45,535 nt of DNA. Source: an uncultured Lachnospiraceae bacterium. Its GTDB lineage: Bacteria > Bacillota > Clostridia > Lachnospirales > Lachnospiraceae. Below the pieces are notes generated by a model that saw only the letters and a list, made by a program, of their open reading frames with translations, had not been told where the DNA came from and did no database searches. The translations under genes were made by a program, and so were the position numbers. Shown piece by piece: positions 25,790 through 33,129 of the stretch (within the stretch, counting starts at the first letter, position 1; every line of letters begins with the position of its first letter). Location: the NCBI GenBank assembly GCA_902783375.1, contig CACZQN010000052.1:1-45535 (forward strand), written 5' to 3'.

Positions 25790-26245
25790 ATGGCAATTCT
25801 GATTTTTTTATTGTGGATGATCCTGAATGGGAGGATCACACTGGAACTGGTTCTGTTCGGGATCGGGATCTCAGTGCTGGTCTCATTATTTGCCTATCGG
25901 GTGATCGGATATTCTGTGAAAAGCGATCTTCTGATCCTGCGGAATCTTCCGGTCTTTTTTCTGTATCTCGTCGTGCTGATCTGGGAGATCCTGAAGGCAG
26001 CCTGGATTGTCATGCGGATGGTCTACCAGGCAGATGAGCCGGACCCGGTGATCGTGGAGTTCCATTCCGGGTTTCATACCAATCTGCAGAATGTGCTGCT
26101 CGCGAATTCGATCACGCTGACGCCGGGGACGATCACGGTCTTCCAGGAGGATGACCACTTTGTGATTCACTGTCTCAGAAGAGAGTATGCGGACGGAATC
26201 GAGCACTCGGTATTTGCAGAGATTCTTTCGAAAATCAAGTTCTGA
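25790..26245 (+). CDS. mrpE: Mrp-type cation/proton antiporter subunit E
   Basis: A 151-residue MnhE/MrpE protein with two N-terminal membrane helices (AILIFLLWMILNGRITLELV and the FGIGISVLVSLFAYRVIG region) and the family phrases SDLLILRNLPVFFLYLVVLI, FHTNLQNVLLANSITLTPGT and HSVFAEI. It is a small accessory subunit needed to assemble the complex. AAGAGGTG before the ATG is a suitable ribosome site. It is the first gene of a ten-gene, tightly overlapping operon; gene order E-F-G then DUF4040-B-C-antiporters resembles the archaeal-type Mrp/Mbh arrangement and not the classical MrpA-G order. Confidence 0.9.
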   Translation: MAILIFLLWMILNGRITLELVLFGIGISVLVSLFAYRVIGYSVKSDLLILRNLPVFFLYLVVLIWEILKAAWIVMRMVYQADEPDPVIVEFHSGFHTNLQNVLLANSITLTPGTITVFQEDDHFVIHCLRREYADGIEHSVFAEILSKIKF

Positions 26246-26256
26246 CGGGAGGAAAT

Positions 26257-26613
26257 ATGACACACGCGGTGATTGAAACAGCCTACCAGTATCTGTTCTT
26301 CGGAGCACTGATCTGGTTCGGCATCCTGATCTTTATCATGCTGGTCCGCTCGATCATCGGACCGAGAATTACCGATCGGATCCTTGCGATCAATGTGATC
26401 GGAACGATGGTGATCTGCAGTATTGCGATTCTTTCAAGAGCACTCGGGGAGAGCTACCTCGTGGATGTGGCACTGATCTATGCCATGATCAGCTTCATCT
26501 CCGTCCTGATCCTTGCGAGGACCTACATCCCGACCGGGAAGACCCGGGCAAAGTACGGGAAAGAGGCCATCCGGGAGATGGAAGAGGAGCAGAAAGGAGA
26601 CGAAGAGCCATGA
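26257..26613 (+). CDS. mrpF: Mrp-type antiporter subunit F
   Basis: A 118-residue MrpF protein with three membrane segments and the family region VRSIIGPRITDRILAINVIG, then DVALIYAMISFISVLILAR. The C-terminal 25 residues are charged and probably cytosolic. GGGAGG precedes the ATG. It ends in an ATGA overlap with the next gene. MrpF is a small membrane subunit of the cation/proton antiporter complex. Confidence 0.92.
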   Translation: MTHAVIETAYQYLFFGALIWFGILIFIMLVRSIIGPRITDRILAINVIGTMVICSIAILSRALGESYLVDVALIYAMISFISVLILARTYIPTGKTRAKYGKEAIREMEEEQKGDEEP

Positions 26614-26945
26614 TCGGTGAGTGGATTCGTTTCGGGTTTGTGGCAGTGTTCCTGATCCTGGCCCTGATTGCCTTTACGGCAGCCGTGATCGGCGTGTATC
26701 GCTTCGGGTTTCAGATGAACCGGATGCACGCAGCGGGAATCGGTGACACGCTGGGGATCTTCTGCGTGATCGCAGCATGTGTGATCTCCGCCGGGTTTGG
26801 CTTTGATATGCTGAAACTCGGGCTGCTGATCCTGTTTCTGTGGTTTACTTCCCCGGCGTCATCGCATTTCTTAAGCCAGGTGGAATACTTTACGAATGAA
26901 CATCTCTACCGGCATGTGGACCGGGAGAAGAAGGAGAGGAGCTGA
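26610..26945 (+). CDS. mrpG: Mrp-type antiporter subunit G
   Basis: A 111-residue MrpG protein with three membrane helices. The family signature is GVYRFGFQMNRMHAAGIGDT, followed by FTSPASSHFLSQVEYF, equivalent to the usual T.P..AH.L.RAAY wording. It overlaps the previous stop by four bases and shares the operon's ribosome-site pattern. It forms part of the small-subunit core of the complex. Confidence 0.92.
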   Translation: MIGEWIRFGFVAVFLILALIAFTAAVIGVYRFGFQMNRMHAAGIGDTLGIFCVIAACVISAGFGFDMLKLGLLILFLWFTSPASSHFLSQVEYFTNEHLYRHVDREKKERS

Positions 26946-26949
26946 GTAT

Positions 26950-27267
26950 ATGGGACTGATGCCTACATTCCGGATCATCCTGCTGATTCTGCTGGTGATC
27001 TGTGCGATTGCGGTGAATGTGACGAAGAATCTGCTGCAGGCCGTGGTGATTTTCATGTCCTACAGTTCGATCATGTGCATCCTCTGGATCCTGATGGAGT
27101 CGCCGGACCTGGCGATCACAGAGGCGGCCGTCGGTGCCGGAATCAGTGGAACCCTGTTCCTGATGACTTTAAAGAAGATCCGCGAGGAGGACGCAGACGA
27201 GCGTGCCGACGCGGGGGAAGCGGGGAAGGATACGTCTCAGCCGGTGGAAGAAGGTGACGAGGCATGA
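26950..27267 (+). CDS. DUF4040/MbhD-like subunit of the Mrp complex
   Basis: A 105-residue protein with three membrane helices and the phrases VTKNLLQAVVIFMSYSSIMC and SPDLAITEAAVGAGISGTLF, which identify the DUF4040/MbhD domain. In classical Mrp systems this domain is part of the long C-terminus of MrpA; here it is a separate gene. ATG at 26950 is favoured over an upstream start inside mrpG because GGAGAGGAG lies before it. The tail is acidic (EEDADERADAGEAGK). It overlaps the next start as ATGA. Confidence 0.88.
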   Translation: MGLMPTFRIILLILLVICAIAVNVTKNLLQAVVIFMSYSSIMCILWILMESPDLAITEAAVGAGISGTLFLMTLKKIREEDADERADAGEAGKDTSQPVEEGDEA

Positions 27268-28214
27268 TCAAAGAATATTTCAACCACTGGCTCGACGGAG
27301 AAGTGGATCTGATGGAACATGTCGGGGATGCGGCTGAAGTGCCGGATGCCCCGAGAAAGGAACTGAAGGCGCTGGCAGAGGAGCGCCGCCGGGCGATCGA
27401 TGACCGGGCCAGCACGAAGGGCATCTTTGAGATGCAGAAGAAAGGTTTCTATGCGGTCTATATCGTGATTGCGATCGTCAGCTGCGTGATGCTGATCGGC
27501 GTGCTGCTCTACACCGTGGCGAATCTTCCGGAGTACGGTCTTGAGAATCCGAGGACGGTCGAAGTCGTCAGACGTTATGTCGAGAAAGGACTCGAGGAGA
27601 CCGGGGCGGTCAACATCGTCGCCGGCATGATTCTCGATTACCGTGCCTTTGATACGCTGGGCGAGTCCCATGTGCTGTTCACAGCCCTGATCTGCGTGAT
27701 GATCCTGCTGCGCATCGACAAGAAAAACATGCGCACCCAGTACGAGGACTACTACCGGATCTCCCAGGATCAGTACTTCGATCTCTCAAAGGATTCCATC
27801 ATGCGCTGTGTCGGCATGATCATCCTTCCGGCCATCTTCCTGTTCGGGATCTATGTCCTGTTAAATGGCCAGATCTCGCCGGGCGGCGGATTCTCGGGCG
27901 GTGCGATCATGGGCGCAGCTCTGATCATCTTTGCAACCTCCTTCGGGTTCCAGAAGGTGGACCGGTTCTTCACGAGGAAGCTGTCCATGTGGATCACCTT
28001 CATCTCCCTGGGATTCTACAGCTTTGCAAAGGGCTATGTCTTCTTTACCGGGGCAAATGGACTGGAGAACCACATCCCGAAGGGGATTCCGGGGGCGATC
28101 CTGTCCGGCGGCCTGATTCTGCCGCTGGATATCGCGGTGGGACTGGTCGTTGCCTGTACCATGTTCGGTTTTTACAGTTTATTCAAGAGAGGAAATATCG
28201 GCGGTGTTTCATAA
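27264..28214 (+). CDS. mrpB: Fused MbhE-MnhB subunit of the Mrp complex
   Basis: A 316-residue protein made of three parts. Residues 1-60 are a charged, soluble N-terminal extension. About 60-155 resemble MbhE (ILDYRAFDTLGESHVLFTA is the recognisable phrase). About 175-316 are the MrpB/MnhB domain with LLNGQISPGGGFSGGAIMGA. In classical MrpA the MbhE-like part is the end of MrpA; here it is joined to MrpB. It starts in an ATGA overlap. The fusion probably fixes neighbouring subunits of the membrane arm together. The N-terminal extension has no recognised function. Confidence 0.88.
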   Translation: MIKEYFNHWLDGEVDLMEHVGDAAEVPDAPRKELKALAEERRRAIDDRASTKGIFEMQKKGFYAVYIVIAIVSCVMLIGVLLYTVANLPEYGLENPRTVEVVRRYVEKGLEETGAVNIVAGMILDYRAFDTLGESHVLFTALICVMILLRIDKKNMRTQYEDYYRISQDQYFDLSKDSIMRCVGMIILPAIFLFGIYVLLNGQISPGGGFSGGAIMGAALIIFATSFGFQKVDRFFTRKLSMWITFISLGFYSFAKGYVFFTGANGLENHIPKGIPGAILSGGLILPLDIAVGLVVACTMFGFYSLFKRGNIGGVS

Positions 28215-28584
28215 TTTTCTGATCAATAATGAAGAAGCGGTTGCGATCATCCTGTTCGGGATCGGATTTACCATGCTGCTGTTCCAGAGGAATCTGATCA
28301 AGAAGCTGATCGGGATGAACATCATGGACACAGGGGTTTTCCTGTTCCTGGCATCCATGGGATACATCGAAGGCAGGAAGGCACCGATCGTCGTGGACGG
28401 CGTCACGGAGATGGAAGCCTACATCAACCCGGTTCCGGCCGGACTCGTGCTGACGGGCATCGTGGTCTCCGTTTCCGTGACGGCCATCATGCTGTCCCTG
28501 ACCATCCGGCTCTACAAGCGGTATCACTCGCTGGATCTGGATGTGATCTATGAACTGTCAAAGCATCAGGAAGAGGACAGATAA
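28204..28584 (+). CDS. mrpC: Mrp-type antiporter subunit C (NuoK-like)
   Basis: A 126-residue NuoK/MrpC protein with three membrane segments (AVAIILFGIGFTMLLFQ, IGMNIMDTGVFLFLASMG and VLTGIVVSVSVTAIMLSLTI). Residues INPVPAGLVLTGIVVSVSVT give the family phrase N-P-x-P-x-A-L-V-L-T-G-I-V. GTG at 28204 is chosen as start because AGAGGA stands 10 bases upstream and it gives the normal NuoK-like length; it overlaps the MrpB gene by 11 bases. Confidence 0.9.
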   Translation: MFHNFLINNEEAVAIILFGIGFTMLLFQRNLIKKLIGMNIMDTGVFLFLASMGYIEGRKAPIVVDGVTEMEAYINPVPAGLVLTGIVVSVSVTAIMLSLTIRLYKRYHSLDLDVIYELSKHQEEDR

Positions 28585-28596
28585 AGGTAGTATATT

Positions 28597-30093
28597 ATGG
28601 AGTTTATCAACAATTTTCCACTGTTTATGATCGTCCTGAGCCTGTTCTCCGGCGTGCTGTGTTTCATGCTGCCGAAGGAAGCGGCCAGGCGGTATACGAT
28701 CATCTTTGAATGTGTGATGATCGCGATGGCCTGCGCCATCCTCTGGTATACCTTCCAGGGGGATGAAGCCTTCACTTACACCATGGGTGAGTTCCCCGCG
28801 CCATGGGGGAACGAGATCCGCGCGGGTGTCCTGGAGGGCCTGATGGCGATCGTGTTTCTCGTGATCATGTTCTGTTCCGTGGTGGGCGGCTACCGCTTCC
28901 TGGTCCTGGATATGGACGAGAGCAAGATCAATCTCTATTTCACGCTGGTCAACCTGATGACGGCAGCGCTGATGGCGCTGGTCTTTACCAATGACCTGTT
29001 CACCGGGTATGTGTTCCTGGAGATTCTGACCCTGACCAGCTGCGGGATCCTGATCGTCCGGGAGATCGGACGGACGACGCTGGCTGCGGTCCGGTATATG
29101 ATCATGAACCTGCTGGGTTCCGGCCTGTTCCTGCTCGGCGTGGTGCTGCTCTATGACCTGACCGGCCACCTGCTGATGGTGCCGATGCAGGAGACCATCG
29201 CCGAACTGGCAGCGGATCCGAAGGTCCTGCCGGTGCTTTCCATCGCCGTCGGGATTCTGACGATCGGGCTTTCCATCAAGAGTGGTCTGTTCCCGTTCCA
29301 TTTCTGGATGCCGGATACCTACGGCTGGGCGACGCCGTCTTCCGCGGCCATGCTTTCCTCGCTGACCTCGAAGGGATACATCTTTTTGCTGATCAAGATC
29401 TACTACCGGGTCGTCGGAACCGGTGTGCTGAAGCAGATGCCAATCCAGAGTATCCTTCTGGTCCTCGGCCTGTGCGGGATTGTCTTCGGTTCGGTGCAGG
29501 CGATGCATGCCAACAACATCAACCGCATGGTGGCATTCTCCTCGGCGGCACAGATCGGCTATATTTTCATGGGAATCGGCCTCGGCGGGATCAACGGATT
29601 CACGGCAGCCATCTTTCACATCATCGCCCATGCGATTACCAAATCGATGCTGTTCCTGACGACGCCGCGGCTGGCGGAGGTCTCCGGCGGAAGCCTTCTG
29701 TTCCGGAACCTGCAGGGCAGCGGACTGAAGGACCGTGAGGCGGGCATCTTCTTTATGGTCGGTGCACTCTCCATGATCGGCATCCCGATCTTCGCAGGCT
29801 TCTCTTCGAAGATCCTGTTCGGACTCGCCGCCATGGGCTCCGGCAGCAATGTAAAACTGATCCTCGTCATGGTGACACTTGCCATCAGCTCGATGCTGAA
29901 CGCGATTTATTTCATCCGGACGATGATCCGGATCATCTCTCTGAATGAACATGAGGAGAGAAAAACGCCGTACCGGCATAAACCGGGATATATCCTGCCG
30001 ATGCTCATTCTGAGCGGCATCAATCTGTTCCTGGGCCTGTTCTCCGGGGTCGTGGTCGGCTGGATCCATGTCGGATTTTCAATGTTTTCATAA
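28597..30093 (+). CDS. mrpD: Antiporter-like membrane subunit 1 (MrpD/NuoN-like)
   Basis: A 498-residue proton-translocating-type subunit with about 14 membrane helices. The key charged positions of this family are visible: the helix-5 glutamate in TGYVFLEILTLTS, the helix-7 lysine in LSIKSGLFPFHFWMPD, the lysine in SLTSKGYIFLLIK, and a later helix with ITKSMLFLTTPRL. It is related to MrpD and to NADH dehydrogenase NuoN/M. It is the first of four antiporter-like genes in the operon. AAAGGTAG precedes the ATG. Confidence 0.9.
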   Translation: MEFINNFPLFMIVLSLFSGVLCFMLPKEAARRYTIIFECVMIAMACAILWYTFQGDEAFTYTMGEFPAPWGNEIRAGVLEGLMAIVFLVIMFCSVVGGYRFLVLDMDESKINLYFTLVNLMTAALMALVFTNDLFTGYVFLEILTLTSCGILIVREIGRTTLAAVRYMIMNLLGSGLFLLGVVLLYDLTGHLLMVPMQETIAELAADPKVLPVLSIAVGILTIGLSIKSGLFPFHFWMPDTYGWATPSSAAMLSSLTSKGYIFLLIKIYYRVVGTGVLKQMPIQSILLVLGLCGIVFGSVQAMHANNINRMVAFSSAAQIGYIFMGIGLGGINGFTAAIFHIIAHAITKSMLFLTTPRLAEVSGGSLLFRNLQGSGLKDREAGIFFMVGALSMIGIPIFAGFSSKILFGLAAMGSGSNVKLILVMVTLAISSMLNAIYFIRTMIRIISLNEHEERKTPYRHKPGYILPMLILSGINLFLGLFSGVVVGWIHVGFSMFS

Positions 30094-30111
30094 GGAAAGG
30101 TGGTTGTTCGC

Positions 30112-31599
30112 ATGTTGTTTTTGATTTCTTTTCTGTTTCCCATCGTGGCGGGGATTCTCGTCTCGGCGGTGAAACTGACCGATGAGAAGCTGAGAAACCG
30201 CCTCTATGCCGGGACGATTCTGATCGCTGACCTGATCTGCATCCTTGCGATCTGCTTCGGCAGACCGATCACGCTGTTCTCCTTTGCGGAGCACGTGACC
30301 ATGGCCTTTGCTCTGGACGGCTTCGGAAAACTGGTGCTGATCTTTGTCATGCTGCTGTTCACCTGCGTCCTGTTCTATGCCTTTGAATATATGAAGATGG
30401 AAGAGCGGGTGCCGGTTTTCTTTGCTTTTTACTTCGTGGGCTTCGGCGCCATGATCGCGGTCTGTACCGCGGCCAATCTGGTGACGCTGTATTTCTGCTT
30501 CGAGCTCGCGACCCTCTCGACCGTCCCGCTGGTTCTGCATGAGATGTCAAAGGACGCCGTGGCAGCCGGACTGAAATATCTGTTTTATTCCATCGCCGGT
30601 GCTCTGATGGGTCTGCTGGCTGTCTTCTTCGTCTATTATTACGGGAAGGCGGACGCGGATTTCGTCTACGGCGGCTTCCTCGACCTTGTGAAAGTGGCAG
30701 GGCATGAGGGCGTCCTCCTGGCGGTGATCTTTGTCGGGATCCTCGGCTTCGGCACGAAGGCCGGTATGTATCCGATGCACGGCTGGCTGCCGACGGCGCA
30801 TCCGATTGCACCGGCACCTGCATCCGCACTGCTTTCCGGTATCATCGCGAAGGCCGGCGTCGTCGCGATCGTCCGTCTGGTCTACTATTCGGTCGGCGCG
30901 GACTTTCTCCGCGGGACCTGGGTGCAGTATGCATGGATGATCCTGTGCCTGCTGACCATCTTCATGGGGTCGATGATGGCCTTCCGGGAGAAGATCACGA
31001 AGAAGCGTCTGGCATATTCGACGGTCAGCCAGATCTCCTATATTCTGCTGGGCCTGTCCATGCTCTCGAAGGAAGGTCTTGAGGGCGGAATCCTGCACCT
31101 GATGAGCCATGCGGCTTCGAAGGGCTGTCTGTTCCTGGTGGCCGGTATCTTTATCTATAAGCTGAACCGGAGAAAGGTGACGGAGCTGAGGGGAGTCGGC
31201 AGACTGATGCCGGTGACGATGTGGTGCTTCATGATCGCATCTCTGTCCCTCGTCGGTATTCCGCCGATGGGCGGCTTCCTCTCGAAATGGGTGCTCGCGA
31301 AAGCGGCGCTCGGCGACGGCATGGGCATTCTTTCCATCCTGCCGCCGGTGATCCTTCTGATCTCCGCACTGCTGACGGCCGGGTATCTCTTCCCGGTTGC
31401 CATCGACGGATTCTTCCCGGGTGAAGCATGGAAGTCGGATGTGACGGAGGTCCGCGGTTCGTACCAGAAGAAGATCGGCGATACAATCTTAAAGTGTGAG
31501 CCGCCGCTGACGATGACCATTCCGCTGATGGTGCTGTGCGCGGCTGCGCTTGGCGTCGGCATCTTCGGCGTTCAGATTCTTGGTGTGTTCGGTCTGTAA
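30112..31599 (+). CDS. Antiporter-like membrane subunit 2 (NuoM/MrpD-like)
   Basis: A 495-residue polytopic subunit. CFELATLSTVPLVL holds the helix-5 glutamate, FGTKAGMYPMHGWLPTAHP the helix-7 lysine, and IIAKAGVVAIVR the helix-8 lysine. SHAASKGCLFLVAG is the late-helix lysine phrase. All main proton-path charges expected for this family are present, so it is probably active. ATG at 30112 follows AAGGTGG; a GTG at 30100 is less likely. It lies between the D-like and L-like subunits. Confidence 0.88.
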   Translation: MLFLISFLFPIVAGILVSAVKLTDEKLRNRLYAGTILIADLICILAICFGRPITLFSFAEHVTMAFALDGFGKLVLIFVMLLFTCVLFYAFEYMKMEERVPVFFAFYFVGFGAMIAVCTAANLVTLYFCFELATLSTVPLVLHEMSKDAVAAGLKYLFYSIAGALMGLLAVFFVYYYGKADADFVYGGFLDLVKVAGHEGVLLAVIFVGILGFGTKAGMYPMHGWLPTAHPIAPAPASALLSGIIAKAGVVAIVRLVYYSVGADFLRGTWVQYAWMILCLLTIFMGSMMAFREKITKKRLAYSTVSQISYILLGLSMLSKEGLEGGILHLMSHAASKGCLFLVAGIFIYKLNRRKVTELRGVGRLMPVTMWCFMIASLSLVGIPPMGGFLSKWVLAKAALGDGMGILSILPPVILLISALLTAGYLFPVAIDGFFPGEAWKSDVTEVRGSYQKKIGDTILKCEPPLTMTIPLMVLCAAALGVGIFGVQILGVFGL

Positions 31600-31634
31600 A
31601 TCGATTGAAATCGTAAAGAAATTGGGTGATTGTT

Positions 31635-33107
31635 TTGAGTCCATTGTTTTTATTGCTGCCGATCCTGCTTCCGGTCATCGGAGGATTCCTGATCCTGCCG
31701 CTGCATTTTCAGGAAGACAGGAAGAGAAATCTCTATGCGGAGACCATCGTGATCCTGACGTCTGTCCTGGTGTGGATCGCGATCTTTGCCGTGCGGAGAG
31801 AGCCTGTGGAGCTCTACAGCTTCACGCGGGGCTTTTCGATCGACCTCAGGGTAGACGGACCGGCCATGCTGTTTGCAGGGATGGTGTCCCTGATGTGGCC
31901 GTTTGTGATGCTCTATGCCTTTGACTACATGGCGGAGACGCACCGGAAGAACATGTTCTTCGCCTTCTACGTGATGACCTACGGCATCACACTGGGCGTC
32001 GCATTTGCCTCGAATATGACCACGCTCTATGTGTTCTACGAGATGCTCTCGCTGGTGACGATTCCGCTCGTGATCTACTACCAGGATCACGAGAGCCTGT
32101 ATGCCGGCAGAAAATACGCTGCCTATACGATCGGTGGTGCTTCGCTGGCCTTCTTTGCGGTGCTGATGACCACGGTGTACGGTGATGCGGGGAATTTCGC
32201 CTACGGCGGTTCCATCCTCGGTGTCGGCGCCGGCTACGGGATCATGCAGGTCGCCTATCTGTTCGCTTTCTTCGGCTTCGGTGTGAAGGCAGCGGTCTTC
32301 CCGCTGCATGATTGGCTGCCGACCGCATCCGCGGCACCGACGCCGGTGACGGCCCTGCTGCATGCAGTGGCGGTGGTCAATTCCGGTGTCTTCGCAATCA
32401 TGCGGACGACCTGGTATGTCTACGGCCCGGAATATCTTATGGGGAGGCCGGCCCAGATCATTGCGATCTTGGTTGCAGCATTTACCCTCGTTTTCGCTGC
32501 GGGGATGGCGCTGAAAGAGCGGCACTTCAAGCGGCGGCTGGCGTATTCGACGGTCAGCAATCTTTCCTATATGCTCTTCGGCATCATGCTGCTGACGCCG
32601 GAGGGACTGACCGGCGGCCTGCTGCATATGCTGTTCCACGGGATCATCAAGATGAGCCTGTTCCTCTGTGCCGGTGCCTTCATGCACGTCATGGGGAAGA
32701 ACTATATTTACGAAGTGAACGGTGTGGGGCGGAAGATGCCCATCACCTTTACGGTCTATACACTCGGGGCCCTGTCCCTGACCGGTATTCCGCTGTTCTG
32801 CGGATTTGTCTCGAAATGGCACCTGATCACGGCGGGGATTGCTGCCGGGACGGCCTGGGGCCTCATCGGAGTGATCGCTCTGATTCTCTCGGCATTCCTC
32901 TGTGCCATGTATACGCTGAATGTCAGCATCCGTGCCTTCTTCCCGCCGGCGGACAAGGACCGCTTTACGGATGGAAAGGGACTGCACGAGGCGCATCTGC
33001 TGATGCTGATTCCGATGCTTGTCTTTGCCGTGATCAATGTGATCTTCGGTATGTTCCCGGGACCGATCGTCTCGTTTATCGAGCGCATCGCAGCCGGCCT
33101 GATCTGA
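31635..33107 (+). CDS. Antiporter-like membrane subunit 3 (NuoL-like)
   Basis: A subunit of about 490 residues of the NuoL/MrpA core type. YEMLSLVTIPLV has the helix-5 glutamate and GVKAAVFPLHDWLPTA the helix-7 lysine. PTPVTALLHAVAVVNSGVFA has a helix-8 histidine where NuoM-like proteins have lysine, which is also the normal NuoL state. FHGIIKMSLFLCAGA is the late-helix phrase. The start is uncertain: TTG at 31635 has GGTGAT just before it, while GTG at 31626 has no clear ribosome site; the difference is three residues. Confidence 0.86.
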   Translation: MSPLFLLLPILLPVIGGFLILPLHFQEDRKRNLYAETIVILTSVLVWIAIFAVRREPVELYSFTRGFSIDLRVDGPAMLFAGMVSLMWPFVMLYAFDYMAETHRKNMFFAFYVMTYGITLGVAFASNMTTLYVFYEMLSLVTIPLVIYYQDHESLYAGRKYAAYTIGGASLAFFAVLMTTVYGDAGNFAYGGSILGVGAGYGIMQVAYLFAFFGFGVKAAVFPLHDWLPTASAAPTPVTALLHAVAVVNSGVFAIMRTTWYVYGPEYLMGRPAQIIAILVAAFTLVFAAGMALKERHFKRRLAYSTVSNLSYMLFGIMLLTPEGLTGGLLHMLFHGIIKMSLFLCAGAFMHVMGKNYIYEVNGVGRKMPITFTVYTLGALSLTGIPLFCGFVSKWHLITAGIAAGTAWGLIGVIALILSAFLCAMYTLNVSIRAFFPPADKDRFTDGKGLHEAHLLMLIPMLVFAVINVIFGMFPGPIVSFIERIAAGLI

Positions 33108-33129
33108 GAGAGGAGGGTGAACGATTCTG

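Noticed and set aside
31635-33107. Apparent loss of the helix-8 lysine in the third antiporter subunit
   Set aside because: NuoL-type proteins naturally have histidine in the preceding turn and no lysine here, so this is family-normal and not a defect.
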